Part shown: piece after piece, positions 1-11,738 of the stretch
How positions within the stretch are numbered: the stretch's first letter is position 1
How the letters are laid out: the number at the start of each line of letters is the position of its first letter
From: Lunularia cruciata
Lineage: Eukaryota; Streptophyta; Marchantiopsida; Lunulariales; Lunulariaceae
Assembly (NCBI GenBank): GCA_948567375.1
Contig: OX419755.1
Location: forward strand, 28,773,001 to 28,837,000
Reading direction: 5' to 3'
Length of the DNA: 64,000 nucleotides
Translations under genes and position numbers: made by a program
Notes under the pieces: generated by a model
Databases searched by the model: none
The model's input: only the letters and a program-made list of their open reading frames with translations
Told to the model about the DNA's origin: nothing

Positions 1-39
1 GGATCCGAAATTGCGAAGGAGCCTAACAGGGAACCGACC

Positions 40-3000
40 ATGTCGAAGAAAAAAGTTGCTGCTCGCTCGGCTATGACATTGAAGGATTTCCATGGAGGCT
101 CTATACCGTCAGATCTACAACTCCCTTCAGCTCCTGGAATGTAAGTATGTGGTCAGTGCAGTATAATCTCGCAGCTCTAGCATTTCGCGCAACGCAGGTT
201 TGTGGTCCGACATATTTGTCGTGATCTATTGAAACACAGAGTAACTTACGGCCGTCTAGGGATTATTTGCGGATTCTAATAGTCACAAATTCTACTTCCT
301 CCTCCCCTTTCTGTTTAGTATTTTCAAGAAGAGAAGGTTTGGCTCGGCGCACCTGCACGTCTTGCGGTAGAAAAAGCCAGTAAACCTAATTCAGGATCAC
401 CTGCAAATTTCTGAGCGCTGTCCGGACCGTTTGGTTATAGACTATTGACAAGATTGCAGGTGTTTGTGCTCATTCATTTCTCATCTCATATGACCGTCGC
501 TGTTGATTGCAGGACCGTTGATCGCAGCGCATATGAAAGACAAGGCTCTGGGGCCTGGATGAGTCCTACTCTTGGCAGAGGGTATGGTGGTGATCGAGGT
601 GGTTACTCGAGACAGGGATCCTCTAACGCCGTTCGCACTTTCGAAGACAAAGCTTCGTACTTTCCAAACCCCGCCAACATCGGTCGCAATTATGATGAAG
701 ACGAGCGCAAGCCCGTGGATGGACGCCCACGAAGTAGCCATAGCGCAGATCGTTACGATGACCAAAGTTACGAGGATAGGAGAGGTGGATTTTCCATGGA
801 CAGATATTCCCTCGAAGATCAAGGAACCTTCGCCAGTGCACCTGTAAGCTACTCGGAACCTCGCAGCTTGGGTTCTTCTGATCGATTTCGTCCATCTCAG
901 GCCGTAGGTGGTGGGTTTGAGAGCGACAACTATGTACATGACGAGTTCGGCCTCATTCCCGTCGGTCCACCTCCCGCCCGAGTTACGCGAGAAACTCAAC
1001 CTAGACAGCAACCACCCTATCAGAGAGAGCTAATTCAAACACCTCCTGAGCAACAGTCGTACGGCCAGTCCTCTAACATTTCTTCCATTCCTTCTTATAC
1101 GTCTCAACCGCAACCAGCGTCGTCACCACCGCGGTCCTGGAGAAACCCTGCTCATCCGCAGGCATCTGGTTCTCTATCCCAGTCCCCTCAGGAATCAACG
1201 ACTAATGTGTGGACGGCCAGACGTGAAGGAGAATTTTCTAAAACTCCTACCACCGAAGCTCCGGCTGAAACTGTCACGTCAACCCCTTGGCGTCCACAGG
1301 GTAATGCCTCAAAAATATCTGAGGCAAGTGCAGTGGACAAGGTTTCATCAGGACGTTGGCAGTCGGATGCTTCTCGTCCCTCGGGTTTGACGGATCGGCG
1401 AGCGCAAGTATCGCTTCTCTCTCCTGGAGTGGGAAGTGAAGATCCCAGTATGCAGAACTCCTATGGCTCTGGTTATACTACCGATGGTGGTCGTGTCTTT
1501 CCTACGGACATTAGTCATCCTCCGTATTCTGGCCCTGCACTTGTTGAAAGTGGCCGTGGCACTCAATCTGCCGATCTAAGCCAGGCTGCATACGAGGAGG
1601 GAACCAGGAGTTCTAAGAGGGCTGCCTTCGATGAGGCCGGAACGGGAGGTTATACCGATCCAGGAAAGGGAGAGAATACAGAGAGGTCTGGATACACGGA
1701 TGAACGGGGTTCTGGTCGTCTTTCCACAGATGCATGGTTTCGAGGTGCATGTCCGGGTGAACCAGGCCGGCGCAATCAGCCGGAAGAGCGATGGAGTAAC
1801 AGCGGTGGTTTCAGTGAAGTAGATAGATCCAGTAATGCTGACATGGAGAGAATTGCCTACTCTGACACTGGAAGAGGACAGACGGATCCAGCTCGAAGCA
1901 AGAGCGAATTAGTAAGAGTCCCTTATCCCGAAGGTGGGCGGGGTGTGCATAGTGAGAGCGAGAGAGTAGAGTTCAGTGAGCAAAGGCCTAGTTACACGGA
2001 GTCAAGTAGGTTTAATTTTGGATCAGGTGGAAGGGGTGGTTTTTCTAGTATCGAACGCGGATCCCATTATGAGTCTGGACGTACTGGATACTCTGACCGC
2101 AGTGCCTATCTTAATGATGGAGAAGGTTCTTTCTCTACTGATACTGCCCAAGTTATGTATTCAGAGAATGGGAGGAGCTCATATGCTCCTGAAGGTGGTG
2201 CCCCCACCTACTCTCGCGAGGAGGTCAGAGGTGGTCACAATGCTGATGGCAACCGTGCTTCTTATGGCGGAGACCGTGAGCGCAGCCACAGTCCTTATGC
2301 CTTGGATAGGGCCGGTGCTGTGTCCCCTGACATCGCCAGATCTCCTGCTGCTGAGATTTGGCGATCAGGACCTGTTGATGTTACACGCGGAGTGCCAGTT
2401 CCAGGCAGCAAACCTGAGCCTGCAGAGAGACCCAAGTTGAAACTTCTGCCACGATCCAAGCCCTTGGACTCTGTGTCCGGCGATGAAATCGGGGGTTCTG
2501 AGGTATGCTACATGTTATTACTTTCTCTTTCTCTTTCTCATTCGCTGAATTGCGCAAAGGAAGTGCTGTAGCCGTTTTGTAGCACTTTTATGTTTAGTGT
2601 ACGTTTAGGTCTTATACATCTGAGTGCTTGCCACAGAAGGGAGGAGTTGAAGCTCGCTACTCTGAGGAGAAGCGACCTGCTGATGTTTTAACCCTTGAAA
2701 CCTTACCTGAGCGATCAGTTTCGAGTGAGTTTGGTAGCAACCATGGAGTTTCTGATGCGAGTGACGAAACCAGTCGCAAGATTGAGCGTCCGAAACTGAA
2801 CTTGAAGCCTCGTACTCAACCTACAGAGGCAGAGCCTGTCGAGGGATCCCAGAAAGTGAGGTAAGGTCACCGGGCAGTTCCCCTTGTGCATGTTAGCGGG
2901 ACGTGTTTTGCAAACTTGTAAATTCCCTGACTGCCTTCAGTAAGACTAGAAGCTACTTCCAACTGGATGAATTGAATGAAAAAGTTGGAGTTTTTGCTTT

Positions 3001-4372
3001 GTTCCAGGCAAGTAGTATTCGGTGGCGCCCGTCCTCGAGAGCTGGTTAGTATCTTGCCTTCCTCGAAAGTCCCCGTTACTGGATCCATCTTGTGCATGTC
3101 GGTTGTGCGTGAATGTTGAGTCTGTAGATAGTTCTTTGACATAAAAAATATTTCGGCTAGATTGAAATTTACTGAAGGAAGTATGATCTTTTGCCGCCGA
3201 CCAGGTCTTGAAGGAGCGTGCAGTAGATGATGTGCTAGCTACTCCAGACGCCAGTCAGACAGCTCTTACTCCCAGGTAACCTGTTTTCCCTAGATGGATT
3301 ATTCTGTGGACACTTTACTTTGATAGAGGAGTATGCATCGAGCTAGTCTTGGTCGAGTGGACCTGGAAGAGAATATGGGACAAGCTGTTCTTAGGATGGG
3401 CACCTGCGGGAGAGATAAAGGAGTGGTAATTTGGACTCGTGTGGTATCAAATATACTTTAGTTTCTGATATCACTTTATCCTTCCGGGTATAATGGTGCA
3501 GCTTGCCACAGTCAACTCCCTCTGCCGGCAAGCCGGATCTCGTGAAGGTTGAAAGGCAAGAAAGCTGGGGAGAAGAGAAGCAAGAAAGTCGACGGTATGA
3601 AAGGCCGGATAGAGTTTCTGAAAGAGCAATGATCAATAGGCAGGATGGAAACCGAGGTGAAAGAGAGTTTGAGAGAAAGGACAATAGAAGGGACCAGGAA
3701 AGGGTTGATAGTCGTCGAAACTCGGAAAGGTACGAGATTAGGCGTGAACCTGAGAGACAGGAGCCTCGACGAGATGGAGATAGTCGTCGTGATATTGACA
3801 AGCAGGACAGTTGGCGCCGGCCTGCAGAATCTCCTGTTGTAGCTACTATCGTTCCGCGAAACACGAGCTCAACCGTGTCATCGCTTGTTGATCCATCTCC
3901 TCGCACTGCCGGTAGTGGAAGATATGGATACAATGCTACTGCTTCCGCAGTTGAACTTGCACAAGCGTTTTCTCGCTCGTCCTCAATTGGGTCGACAATG
4001 ACGGGTGCTGCACGTGGTGCCAACAGCCTGCGATCTCCTCTTAGTCCTATCCCCAAGAGTTCTAGTCAGGTGTATGCTCCTGGATATGGTAATGGCCTTC
4101 CAAGCCCCTACGGTTCTCGGGATGCCCCCTTCTCTCGGCTAGCTGAGGCCCCTCCACCTCCACCTGCAAGCGGCAGGGATGTGTATCAAGGTAGTTATGG
4201 TGGAGATTCTAATGGATATGCCAGTGGGAAACTAGGTGGATACGGTGTTGGAGACGGGAAGAATTCATTTGGACGAGCTAAGCTCGCATCGGGGCGTGAT
4301 CGTGAGGACAATGATGATTTTCCTGGAAAGCGAGGGTTGCCCATAAGGCAAAAGGAAGGGTATTATGATTAG
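40..4372 (+). CDS. Plant eIF4B-like translation initiation factor, six exons
   Basis: Predicted exons are 40-140, 513-2502, 2637-2860, 3008-3044, 3205-3275 and 3502-4372, all with GT-AG introns and matching phases, giving 1097 residues. The ATG at 40 is chosen because the next residues (MTLKDFHGGSIPSDL, then LPSAPG) look like the N-terminus of plant eIF4B-related proteins. The motif RPKLxLxPRxxP occurs twice (about 673-684 and 748-759), followed by FGGARPREL-VLKERAVDD across the exon 4/5 junction (776-793), the best family signature. Residues 820-900 are very rich in Arg/Glu, as expected for an RNA-binding segment. In the family, eIF4B stimulates the eIF4A helicase and mRNA recruitment to the ribosome in the cytosol. 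The large exon 2 is mostly low-complexity Gly/Ser/Tyr/Arg sequence with a loose YSExGR repeat, longer than I would expect. Exon borders were read by eye. The first 39 bases are 5' UTR. Confidence 0.85.
141..512 (+). other. Intron 1 of the eIF4B-like gene
   Basis: Donor GTAAGTATG at 141 and acceptor TTGATTGCAG ending at 512. The split codon (AT+G) restores the reading frame from the conserved N-terminal exon into exon 2. The open frame that continues upstream of 513 is intronic read-through and not coding. Confidence 0.8.
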
Positions 4373-4566
4373 TAAGTGGACTTCATTCACTAAACGAGTC
4401 TATGGGACTTGGAACAGATAAGAGTTTCTGAGGCGTAAGCCAGTCTTGTCTGGATCTTCCCTACCTGTATGTTTCTTAGGCAGAGGAATTTCAGAATGTC
4501 CAGTTAGTGGTTTCGGAATGATATCTGATGAGTGGAGAAAGATAGGAAGAAAGCTTTCTCTACTCT

Positions 4567-4840
4567 TTGACATCTAGTTGGCTGATTTAGTTTTGGCCGT
4601 TATCCCAATGGCTTGTATCACTTGGAAGAAAACAAGCTCGTAGGTTTAGTCGTGTAGCAAATGTAGCAATTTCTGCAGGGACTGACTAAAATTTCCCTAG
4701 TCGTTGACATCTAGTTGGCTGTTTTAGTTTTGGCCGTTCGCCCAATGGCTTGTATCACTTGGAAGAAAACAAGCTTGTAGGTCTAGTCGTTTAGCAATTG
4801 TAGGAATTCCTGCAGGGACTGACTAAGATTCCTCTTTGAC
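4567..4840. repeat. Tandem duplication, two 137-bp units
   Basis: Two adjacent copies start at 4567 and 4704, each opening with TTGACATCTAGTTGGCTG and ending near a CTGCAGGGACTGACTAA motif. They differ at only a few positions, so the duplication is fairly recent. It lies about 200 bp after the eIF4B-like stop codon, probably in or just after the 3' UTR. Confidence 0.85.
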
Positions 4841-6825
4841 GTCATGAAGCTATTTGAGAGGCAGAAATATGTTGGTCGCACAATAGCTTTGAAGTGTCCT
4901 TGTTTCAGCAGATGTTGTCATTGGTGGGCAATCATCTTTATCCTTAAGAAGCGAAGGAGAAGAAAACCAATTCTTTATTACCCTAAATTCGATCTATGCG
5001 TGGTGATCCGGGAGTCCTGGAACTCTTTTGATTGTCTGAGACACATTGAAATCATCTGTAATAAACTGTATCTAAATTTGGAATCAAGCAAAACGCAAAA
5101 GTGGTGGGTTCGTATATTGTAGAACTTGCCCAAACATTGCACGGAACCAGGTCAGAGGAAACTAAACATTTTCCATCCGTACAGGATAAGCTACCTTAGT
5201 CTGAATAGACATGGTGAAATCTATGAATGTTATCGACAGAGAATCGGACCTGGAAAGCCGGCTTCCATGTACATCTTACACGTGTGTCTAAAGTGTTGCT
5301 GCAAGCTACTCTTGAGGAAAATTAAATCTCAAAGTCTCATGCGGCGTATGTTCTGTGATCACACCCTGTCGATTGGAGAAATATCGCTTGTACAGGCAGG
5401 ACGCCGATTTCACATGCACGCTGCATCATGAGCAGAATCAACTTCCAGGAGCCACGAACTACTTCCGGTTTAAAAGGAGAGATGGCAGAAGAAACGAGCT
5501 CTCAGAGCACGTGCGAATGTACAGCAAACAATGTTCTGGATATCCTGTCCTGCATACCACCAGATTCGATTAAATTCTGCTCATATGCCAACATGTGCTA
5601 TTGTACGGATTGAACAACACTTCACAACAAGGATTCTGGAAGTAAAATTCATCAGACTCTACGTTCACCTCTATGATTCTAAGTTTACAGTTGAACTACT
5701 GCTAGGCAAAGGTTCACATATCTAGTTCATAAATGTAAAAGAGTGAAGGAAAATCTAGGAAGATATTCGGGATAAACGAAAGAATGATTGGACTCATTCA
5801 AACTTTCTGTGATACACTACGATGTAGTGATTTAGAGCTACAAAGTACCTTTTCTTGATTGTGTCATGATCTGTTCACAAGGTTGACACTTCAGCCAAGA
5901 ACCAACTGTCATGTTGGAGATTACTCTTTACTCTTGAAGTGGATGAGCAGAAGTCTTGATGAGAAGCACCCGAACTTATAACGGAGTATGAATAATGGAG
6001 AATGATCGGAAATCACATCCAATGTATGCTAGCTAAATATATCTCAATCTACACGTTCCGAGAATGCTTCCAAGCATTTTGTGTTAGTATCACGTCTTTG
6101 TTCCTCATGCATTCCATTTGCTATTACCATTCGTTTAATTTTTTGTCACCAACTTGTAAGGAAAAGAATGTATCCCTGAGCAGATTGGCACGCATGCTCC
6201 TCCTCTTAGCCGGGGATTTTAGTTCAATGTATCAGAGCTTCGGCCACCGTGAAATTCATCGTGGGTAGCTGGTTTCCGGGGCTTATGCTGTGCAAAGGCT
6301 TCCCATTCTTAGTTCCTCCGCTTATCTTCCTGTAGTGTTACTGGACTGTCACTGTAGCTTGTCGCAGCTCGCGGGACGAAGAAGTATATTATCACCACCA
6401 TCTTCTCTCATTTTCCCGTTGAGTAGAGAAAGAAGCTGTTGTTGCTGCCGTCGCCGGGAGCTGTCGTTGGCTGGCTGGGATGCCGTCGGACCCGGAGGCA
6501 GGACTACTACCGTAGAACAGATCCTCCACTTCCTCTCCACGCTCCCACCATCCCTCGACGACAGACAGAACCTTTATTCCGGTTGTTTCCGCTACCTTCG
6601 CTTTTCTAAACTCGCCTTCGAAGCTCGCAAGCGATGCAACGAGTGTCGAGTTTTTCCGCACGCTGATCGATACTTTCTTTACATGACAGAAAGATTGGTG
6701 CTCGCTGCATGCTGGATCAGCGCTGCTACCATCGCGTGCGGGCTTGAGTGGGAAGATTTGCTCACGACGAGCTCGTGAAGAGGGGAAGTGGAATCAGAGG
6801 GGGACGATTGGAGCACGTGAGTAAA
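4841..6825. other. Intergenic region and 5' leader of SRPRB
   Basis: No coding sequence is recognised. Short open frames are present on + but none resembles a protein or has a sensible splice context. The last 500 bp or so, which are richer in G+C, are the likely promoter and 5' UTR of the SRPRB gene. Confidence 0.6.
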
Positions 6826-8454
6826 ATGGACCAAGACTTGGAGAAAGAGAGCAGCGATGGATCGTCGTTGATGGAGCAGTTTCAGCAGCATTTTTTGGAG
6901 TTTCAACACCAGTTGAATTGGAAGGATGATCAGACTGCGCTCTTGGTGACTCTGGGAGTGCTCGTGTTTACTCTTCTCTTGGTGCTTTTAGGTATGTGGG
7001 CATTTATTAGAGACGCGGAGATGATTGGCTTGTATCTTCAACCCGGCCGAACGAAAATGAGCTTTGGATAGTTTTCCTGGACAGAACACGTTGCTCACTG
7101 CTTTCGTCTATTTGGCTGGTTATGGCTTTGCGGGGGAAGTAGTTTTGCCGCAAGGCGTTTGTGGGAAACCGTAGCACTCGATTAGTCTTGGACCTCTCTC
7201 AATGTTTTTTCTTACTTCTCGTTTCAGTAATTCGAGGCGCTCTGAAGGGGAAGAAAAGGGACACAATTCTGCTTCTTGGACTTAGTGGAGCTGGAAAGAC
7301 AGCTCTGTTCTACCAGGTACGGTACTATCTTTGAGTTGCGTGCCAGAGTCTTTTGAGCTGTAAGCCTTGACAGTGAATTTGACTCTGGTTCTTGACTTTT
7401 GGCCAGCTTCGTGATGGAACAACACATCAAGGAACAGTCACGTCAATGGAAGCAAACGAGGGTCGTTTCATACTCGATTCTGAATCAGGGGAAAAGGTCA
7501 GTCACTGCAGAACTGTATTAAATGTTTCATCCAGTCCCCCAGCAATCTTTGCGATGGATCTTTCCTTATTTCTAACAGGTCTTACTGAATTCATACCGTT
7601 CATGAACTGACACGCTCTTTACAAATACGTAATGCAGAAGGGAAAGAAAATGAAACCTGTTCACATCGTTGATGTTCCAGGTCATCCCCGTTTGAAACCC
7701 AAGATCGACGAGTTCCTTCCACAAGCAAGTGGGATTGTTTACATGGTCGATGCCTTGGATTTCATGCCTCAACTGCGACAAACAGCAGAGTATGGTCGCT
7801 CTCATTCTCAAATTTAACTTGCAGAATCGCAAAGAAAATTTCATCTGACGTGATTATTTATCAAGTACGATATAAATACTTGGTAGGTAATTCCAGAGAC
7901 GCTCATATTACAGTCTTGAACTGATTAATGCAGGTACCTATTTGATGTGCTCACCAACGCGTGGGTTGTGAAGAAGACGATTCCAGTGCTTTTGACCTGC
8001 AACAAGATTGACAAAGTCACCGCCCATTCTATGGATTTCATTCGGAAGCAGTTGGAAAAGGAGATGTAAGAACAAAGGTTTTCTATGGAATGAAGGTGTC
8101 TCTTTCTTTGAAAAACAACTATGTAACTGGTGTCGAGTGAGCTCTTTAGGTTCGTTTCAGCTTTTTGTTTTGTATTAGCCTGGTTTGAATGAAGCCTCTC
8201 AGTCATGAGCTTACTGTAATTAATACTTGGACTCTCACTTTTACACTGGATATTCTTGTTCCAGAGAGAAGCTGCGCACCACAAGGAAAAGTACATCCGA
8301 AGCCGATGTGGGATCAGAGATTTTGATTGGGTTAGACTCCACTCCCTTCGCGTTTACACAGTGCGTCAACAAAGTCTCTATTGTAGAGACCTCAGTTCTT
8401 AAGGGAAACATCAAGGACATTGAACTTTTTATTAGAGAGCATGTCCCTAGGTAA
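6826..8454 (+). CDS. SRPRB: Signal recognition particle receptor subunit beta
   Basis: Six exons (6826-6991, 7228-7316, 7407-7496, 7638-7789, 7934-8065, 8265-8454) join in phase to 272 residues. A single membrane segment lies at about 37-57, followed by a Ras-like GTPase domain. G1 is GLSGAGKT (73-80), G3 is DVPG (127-130), G4 is NKID (189-192) and the G5-like ETSVLKG is at 251-257. The ending FIREHVPR is typical of the family, and total length fits. The protein anchors SRP receptor alpha to the ER membrane and, in its GTP form, supports docking of ribosome-SRP complexes. The start is the ATG at 6826 in AAAATGG. An in-frame GTG at 6748 is not a credible eukaryotic start. All splice sites are GT-AG, and the last exon ends directly in TAA. 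Confidence 0.95.
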
Positions 8455-11400
8455 AACTTTACCCTTTGTATTCTATTCCTTGAAGTATGTCAGTCTATGG
8501 AGCGGAGACTTCTACTGAACCAGCCTACCTCAGCACCTTTCGGATATGTAGGAAGAGTAGCAGCAAAGTCTGCTAAGTTTGAAGGGTTTGAGGTTTGACT
8601 CTATCCTTTCCTTCTTCTCCTTTCCCGAGCTCACAGCAGGGAGTATGTCATCCTAGCTGCACACCATGGAGCAATGCCAGAACAATCGTGCTCGCTGATC
8701 ATCAAGATCTTCCACGGTCTCTCTTACAGACTTGGAGAACTGTTCAGACAGAAGTGTCCTAAATATAAGACTCTTTAGCCGCCCTTGACGAGGACTTCAA
8801 TCGATCTAGTGGGCTTGGTGTTAACGACTCGTAGGACGAATTGCATTCTTCAAGCTCGTGGTCTTTGGAGATTGGTGGACCCCCCACTCCATAGGAATTG
8901 CATGAGATGGATTCAGCCATCTTTTCTGGCTGGGTCCATATGAAATTATATTGATCTTCTGTTTAGGTGCAGGAGTTTCCAATGTAGTTATGAGCTTGTA
9001 AGCCATTCATGTATTAAGATGGATTTGATCCTTGGAAGGTTGTCCCCGTCTATGCGTGTCTAATACCGTGGAGTATGAGCTGCATCGAGAAAATATAGTC
9101 CTGACAAAGTTCGAGATTCCAGTGTGCTTGTGATATTTAGCCTGAGCTACAAGATTTTATTATCAGTTGATCCTTCGTGGCGGTCCTCGTGAAAGAGTTT
9201 TTTGCACATTCAACTGGTTGGGATACAGGCTTGGTGCTTCGAGCCCGTCAATATGCATCCTATCATGAATTTCCAAAACGAAATCGCTTTGGAGTGCACT
9301 ACCTCACCTCTTAATAGTCCCAGGCAGCACCTTTCCCTTTGACACCTTCGTTCTCTGGTTCAGATCTTCGTTATCTTGCTCGCGCCCAGGTTGGAGTTGT
9401 GGACACTATCTCGCTAATAGATGCCAAAGTTAAAAGTCTCGCTACCGGGTTCTTACATCTGGTGAAGAGTAAAACGAAAGATAGTAAAGGAAAATTGAAA
9501 GTATGGAATTGATTAGATGCCCCAGTACTACAGCAGCCAGTGTTGAAGTCGTCGGCGACTAGTCCAGAAATGAACTTCTCTCGGACTTGGCCATGGGATA
9601 TTATTCTGTTGCAGAGCTATTGTAAGTTCCGGTTTCATAGCTCGTACTTTGTGATAGAGGTGGGATCTACAAAACTTCAATTGAAGTATTATTGGGTGCA
9701 CAATGTACAATTTCGTATGTGTTAATTTCCAGAAAGACGTACCAACAATTGTGGATACTTCCAAAGATCTCACAAAAGCGGCAGGTCCATGTCCCTTTAA
9801 CTCCACGGAGCTAGCCACGCGTACCCTACATGTACATCACAATCTTCATTCCAGTCCTCTAGTTTTTGCTTCGTACGCCGACACCGAGGTACAGGGTAAC
9901 GAACTGCTGAATGAATCAACGGTTAAATAGAAACGGTAAACCCCACCTCACGTTTTGTGACTCCTCACCTCAGCGGAATCTTACCGGTCATACATTGCGG
10001 CACTTGGCTCCAATCTTGTATGAAATGCAAAGTGCCTGCATTTACCTGCTACCGCAGGTGAGGAGGAATGCTAATGCCAGGGGAAGAAGCGTGCGTATAA
10101 AATGTGGAGTTTGGTAGTGTGAAGGGAGTTGCTCGCGGAATAATCAATGGAAGCACAGGTTGTGAATTGATTACTGAAACTGGTATTGGATATGAGGAGT
10201 GAGGTGAATAAGCAGAAAAGCTGAGGTGTGTTTACCGTTTCCTTATTTCAATCTTCCTGGTTGTCAATAAATAAACATATCAAGGACAACGACTTAGCTC
10301 TTAGCTTGACATGCAATCTTACCTTTACATGTAACTATACTAACTTATACGCACATGCCTAAAACCGCGACGACTAGTTTCAAGTACGAACTTCTCATCA
10401 TGCACTCAAGATTGGCAATCAGGTTGTGAATTCAAATCTGAGGTACCAATATCCCGAACTATGGTAGAGAAGCATCCTTCCTTAGTGGAAATAGGGGTTC
10501 CCGCTACATGACAAAGACCCGAGTAATTCTAAGTTGGCCATGGATATCTTGAGTTCGATAAAATGTGATTGATATGGCCAGGGAATCTTTACCATTGCGG
10601 CCATTGACTTTCTTTCCTCCCTTTTACTTCGTTGATCTACATGCTTTCAAAAGACGGAGAAGTAAGAGGAGGAACTAAACAACATATTCATTTCATTTCA
10701 TTTCATTTCATCAACGAAAACTGTCCATACTCGTGAGAGGACTTCTCTTTCAAAAATGAATTCGGGAGCGCGGATCGACATGTCCCGAGAAGAATATTTG
10801 CAGAAAAGCCACCGTCTCCCCTGCACTTGTTTCTCGTCTGATGACTCCTGTTGTTCGGCCGCTTCATGTGTGTGTAACATGTGAAACGGTTGCGAGAAAG
10901 TCGTGGTGATACATGATCTCTCGAGGTTTACTCTAAAGTAGTCATTTTCACCGCCCTCTGCTCACGTCGTTTTGTAGGCGTATTGAAGTCAGTGTCTCAC
11001 AAGATCCTTACGCCAATATTCTGTTCATTCAGCAAAGAATGGCAATAGTGCATCCTGTAGAAATGTGAAAGTAAAAGACGCATAAATTGAACTAACTGAC
11101 TGCAGTTGTCGTTTTTGAGATAATGCAAATTAGGAATATCTCAGTCATCAGTCCCACGGAACGTCAAAGGAGATTCACGGCGCTCCCAATCAGCCTTCTC
11201 TCCACAGCTCTGGGGAACAGGATTCTCTCCTCTCCTAGCACCAACCTGCCACGACGAAGAGTACATGCCAGCGTAGCGAGAATTCATCAATGGCCGCTCG
11301 CCATCAAAGATCCATCATATCCTGATTTCGCCATGTCGGATCCGCCATACCTCCTTGTCAGGAGAGACAGCCATGTGGACTGGCTAAGGGATCGGAAAGG

Positions 11401-11595
11401 CATCCATCTCACCTTCTCCCCCGCGCCTTCTTCCTTCCTTGTCCTGCATGGCCCCTTCCCTCCCGTCCCGGTCCCCTTCCTCCCACTAGCTTCTTCCTTC
11501 CTCTTGTTCCTAATCCGCTCTGGTAGTTTCTCTCATCGGGTGAGGAAGTTCTGGACCAACGAGGGAAGTGCAGCAACAGCAGCGGGTTGAAATTG
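8455..11595. other. Intergenic region between SRPRB and LIL3
   Basis: The proximal part is the SRPRB 3' UTR. Beyond that I see no recognisable gene, RNA or transposon on either strand. A long open frame at 11123-11590 has proline/serine-rich, phylogenetically unrecognisable content and is more likely LIL3 promoter and leader than a gene. Confidence 0.55.
10688..10711. repeat. Pentanucleotide microsatellite (ATTTC)n
   Basis: Four to five consecutive TTTCA units in the intergenic region upstream of LIL3. No function is apparent. Confidence 0.85.
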
Positions 11596-11712
11596 GTGAG
11601 GTTAGCTTCTTATCGAGGGGAGAATCGCATGATAGTTTGTGAGTTGATTTTTGACTGGATTACCTCGGCTGCCTGTTTATTGACATTGAGTGAGTGCCTT
11701 GTGGTTTTGCAG
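11596..11712 (+). other. Possible 5' UTR intron of LIL3
   Basis: A donor GTGAGGTTAG at 11596 and a pyrimidine-rich acceptor ending TTTTGCAG at 11712 flank 117 bp just before the LIL3 start codon. An intron in the leader explains why the open frame continues upstream of the ATG without family similarity. This is inferred from splice motifs only. Confidence 0.45.
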
Positions 11713-11738
11713 CTGAAGTTGTAGAGCGAATTGAGAAA

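Noticed and set aside
481-1011. Minus-strand open frame across the eIF4B-like exon 2
   Set aside because: Shadow of the real plus-strand coding exon. No motif.
6748-6825. Longer N-terminus of SRPRB starting at GTG 6748
   Set aside because: GTG is not a usual eukaryotic start, the added residues do not look like the family, and ATG 6826 has a better context.
9528-10117. Several 60-100 codon open frames between SRPRB and LIL3
   Set aside because: Overlapping on both strands, with no family similarity and no splice pattern.
11123-11590. 155-codon open frame upstream of LIL3
   Set aside because: Composition is Pro/Ser-rich with no recognisable motif, no splice context, and it sits where the LIL3 promoter and 5' leader are expected. 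Treated as non-coding.
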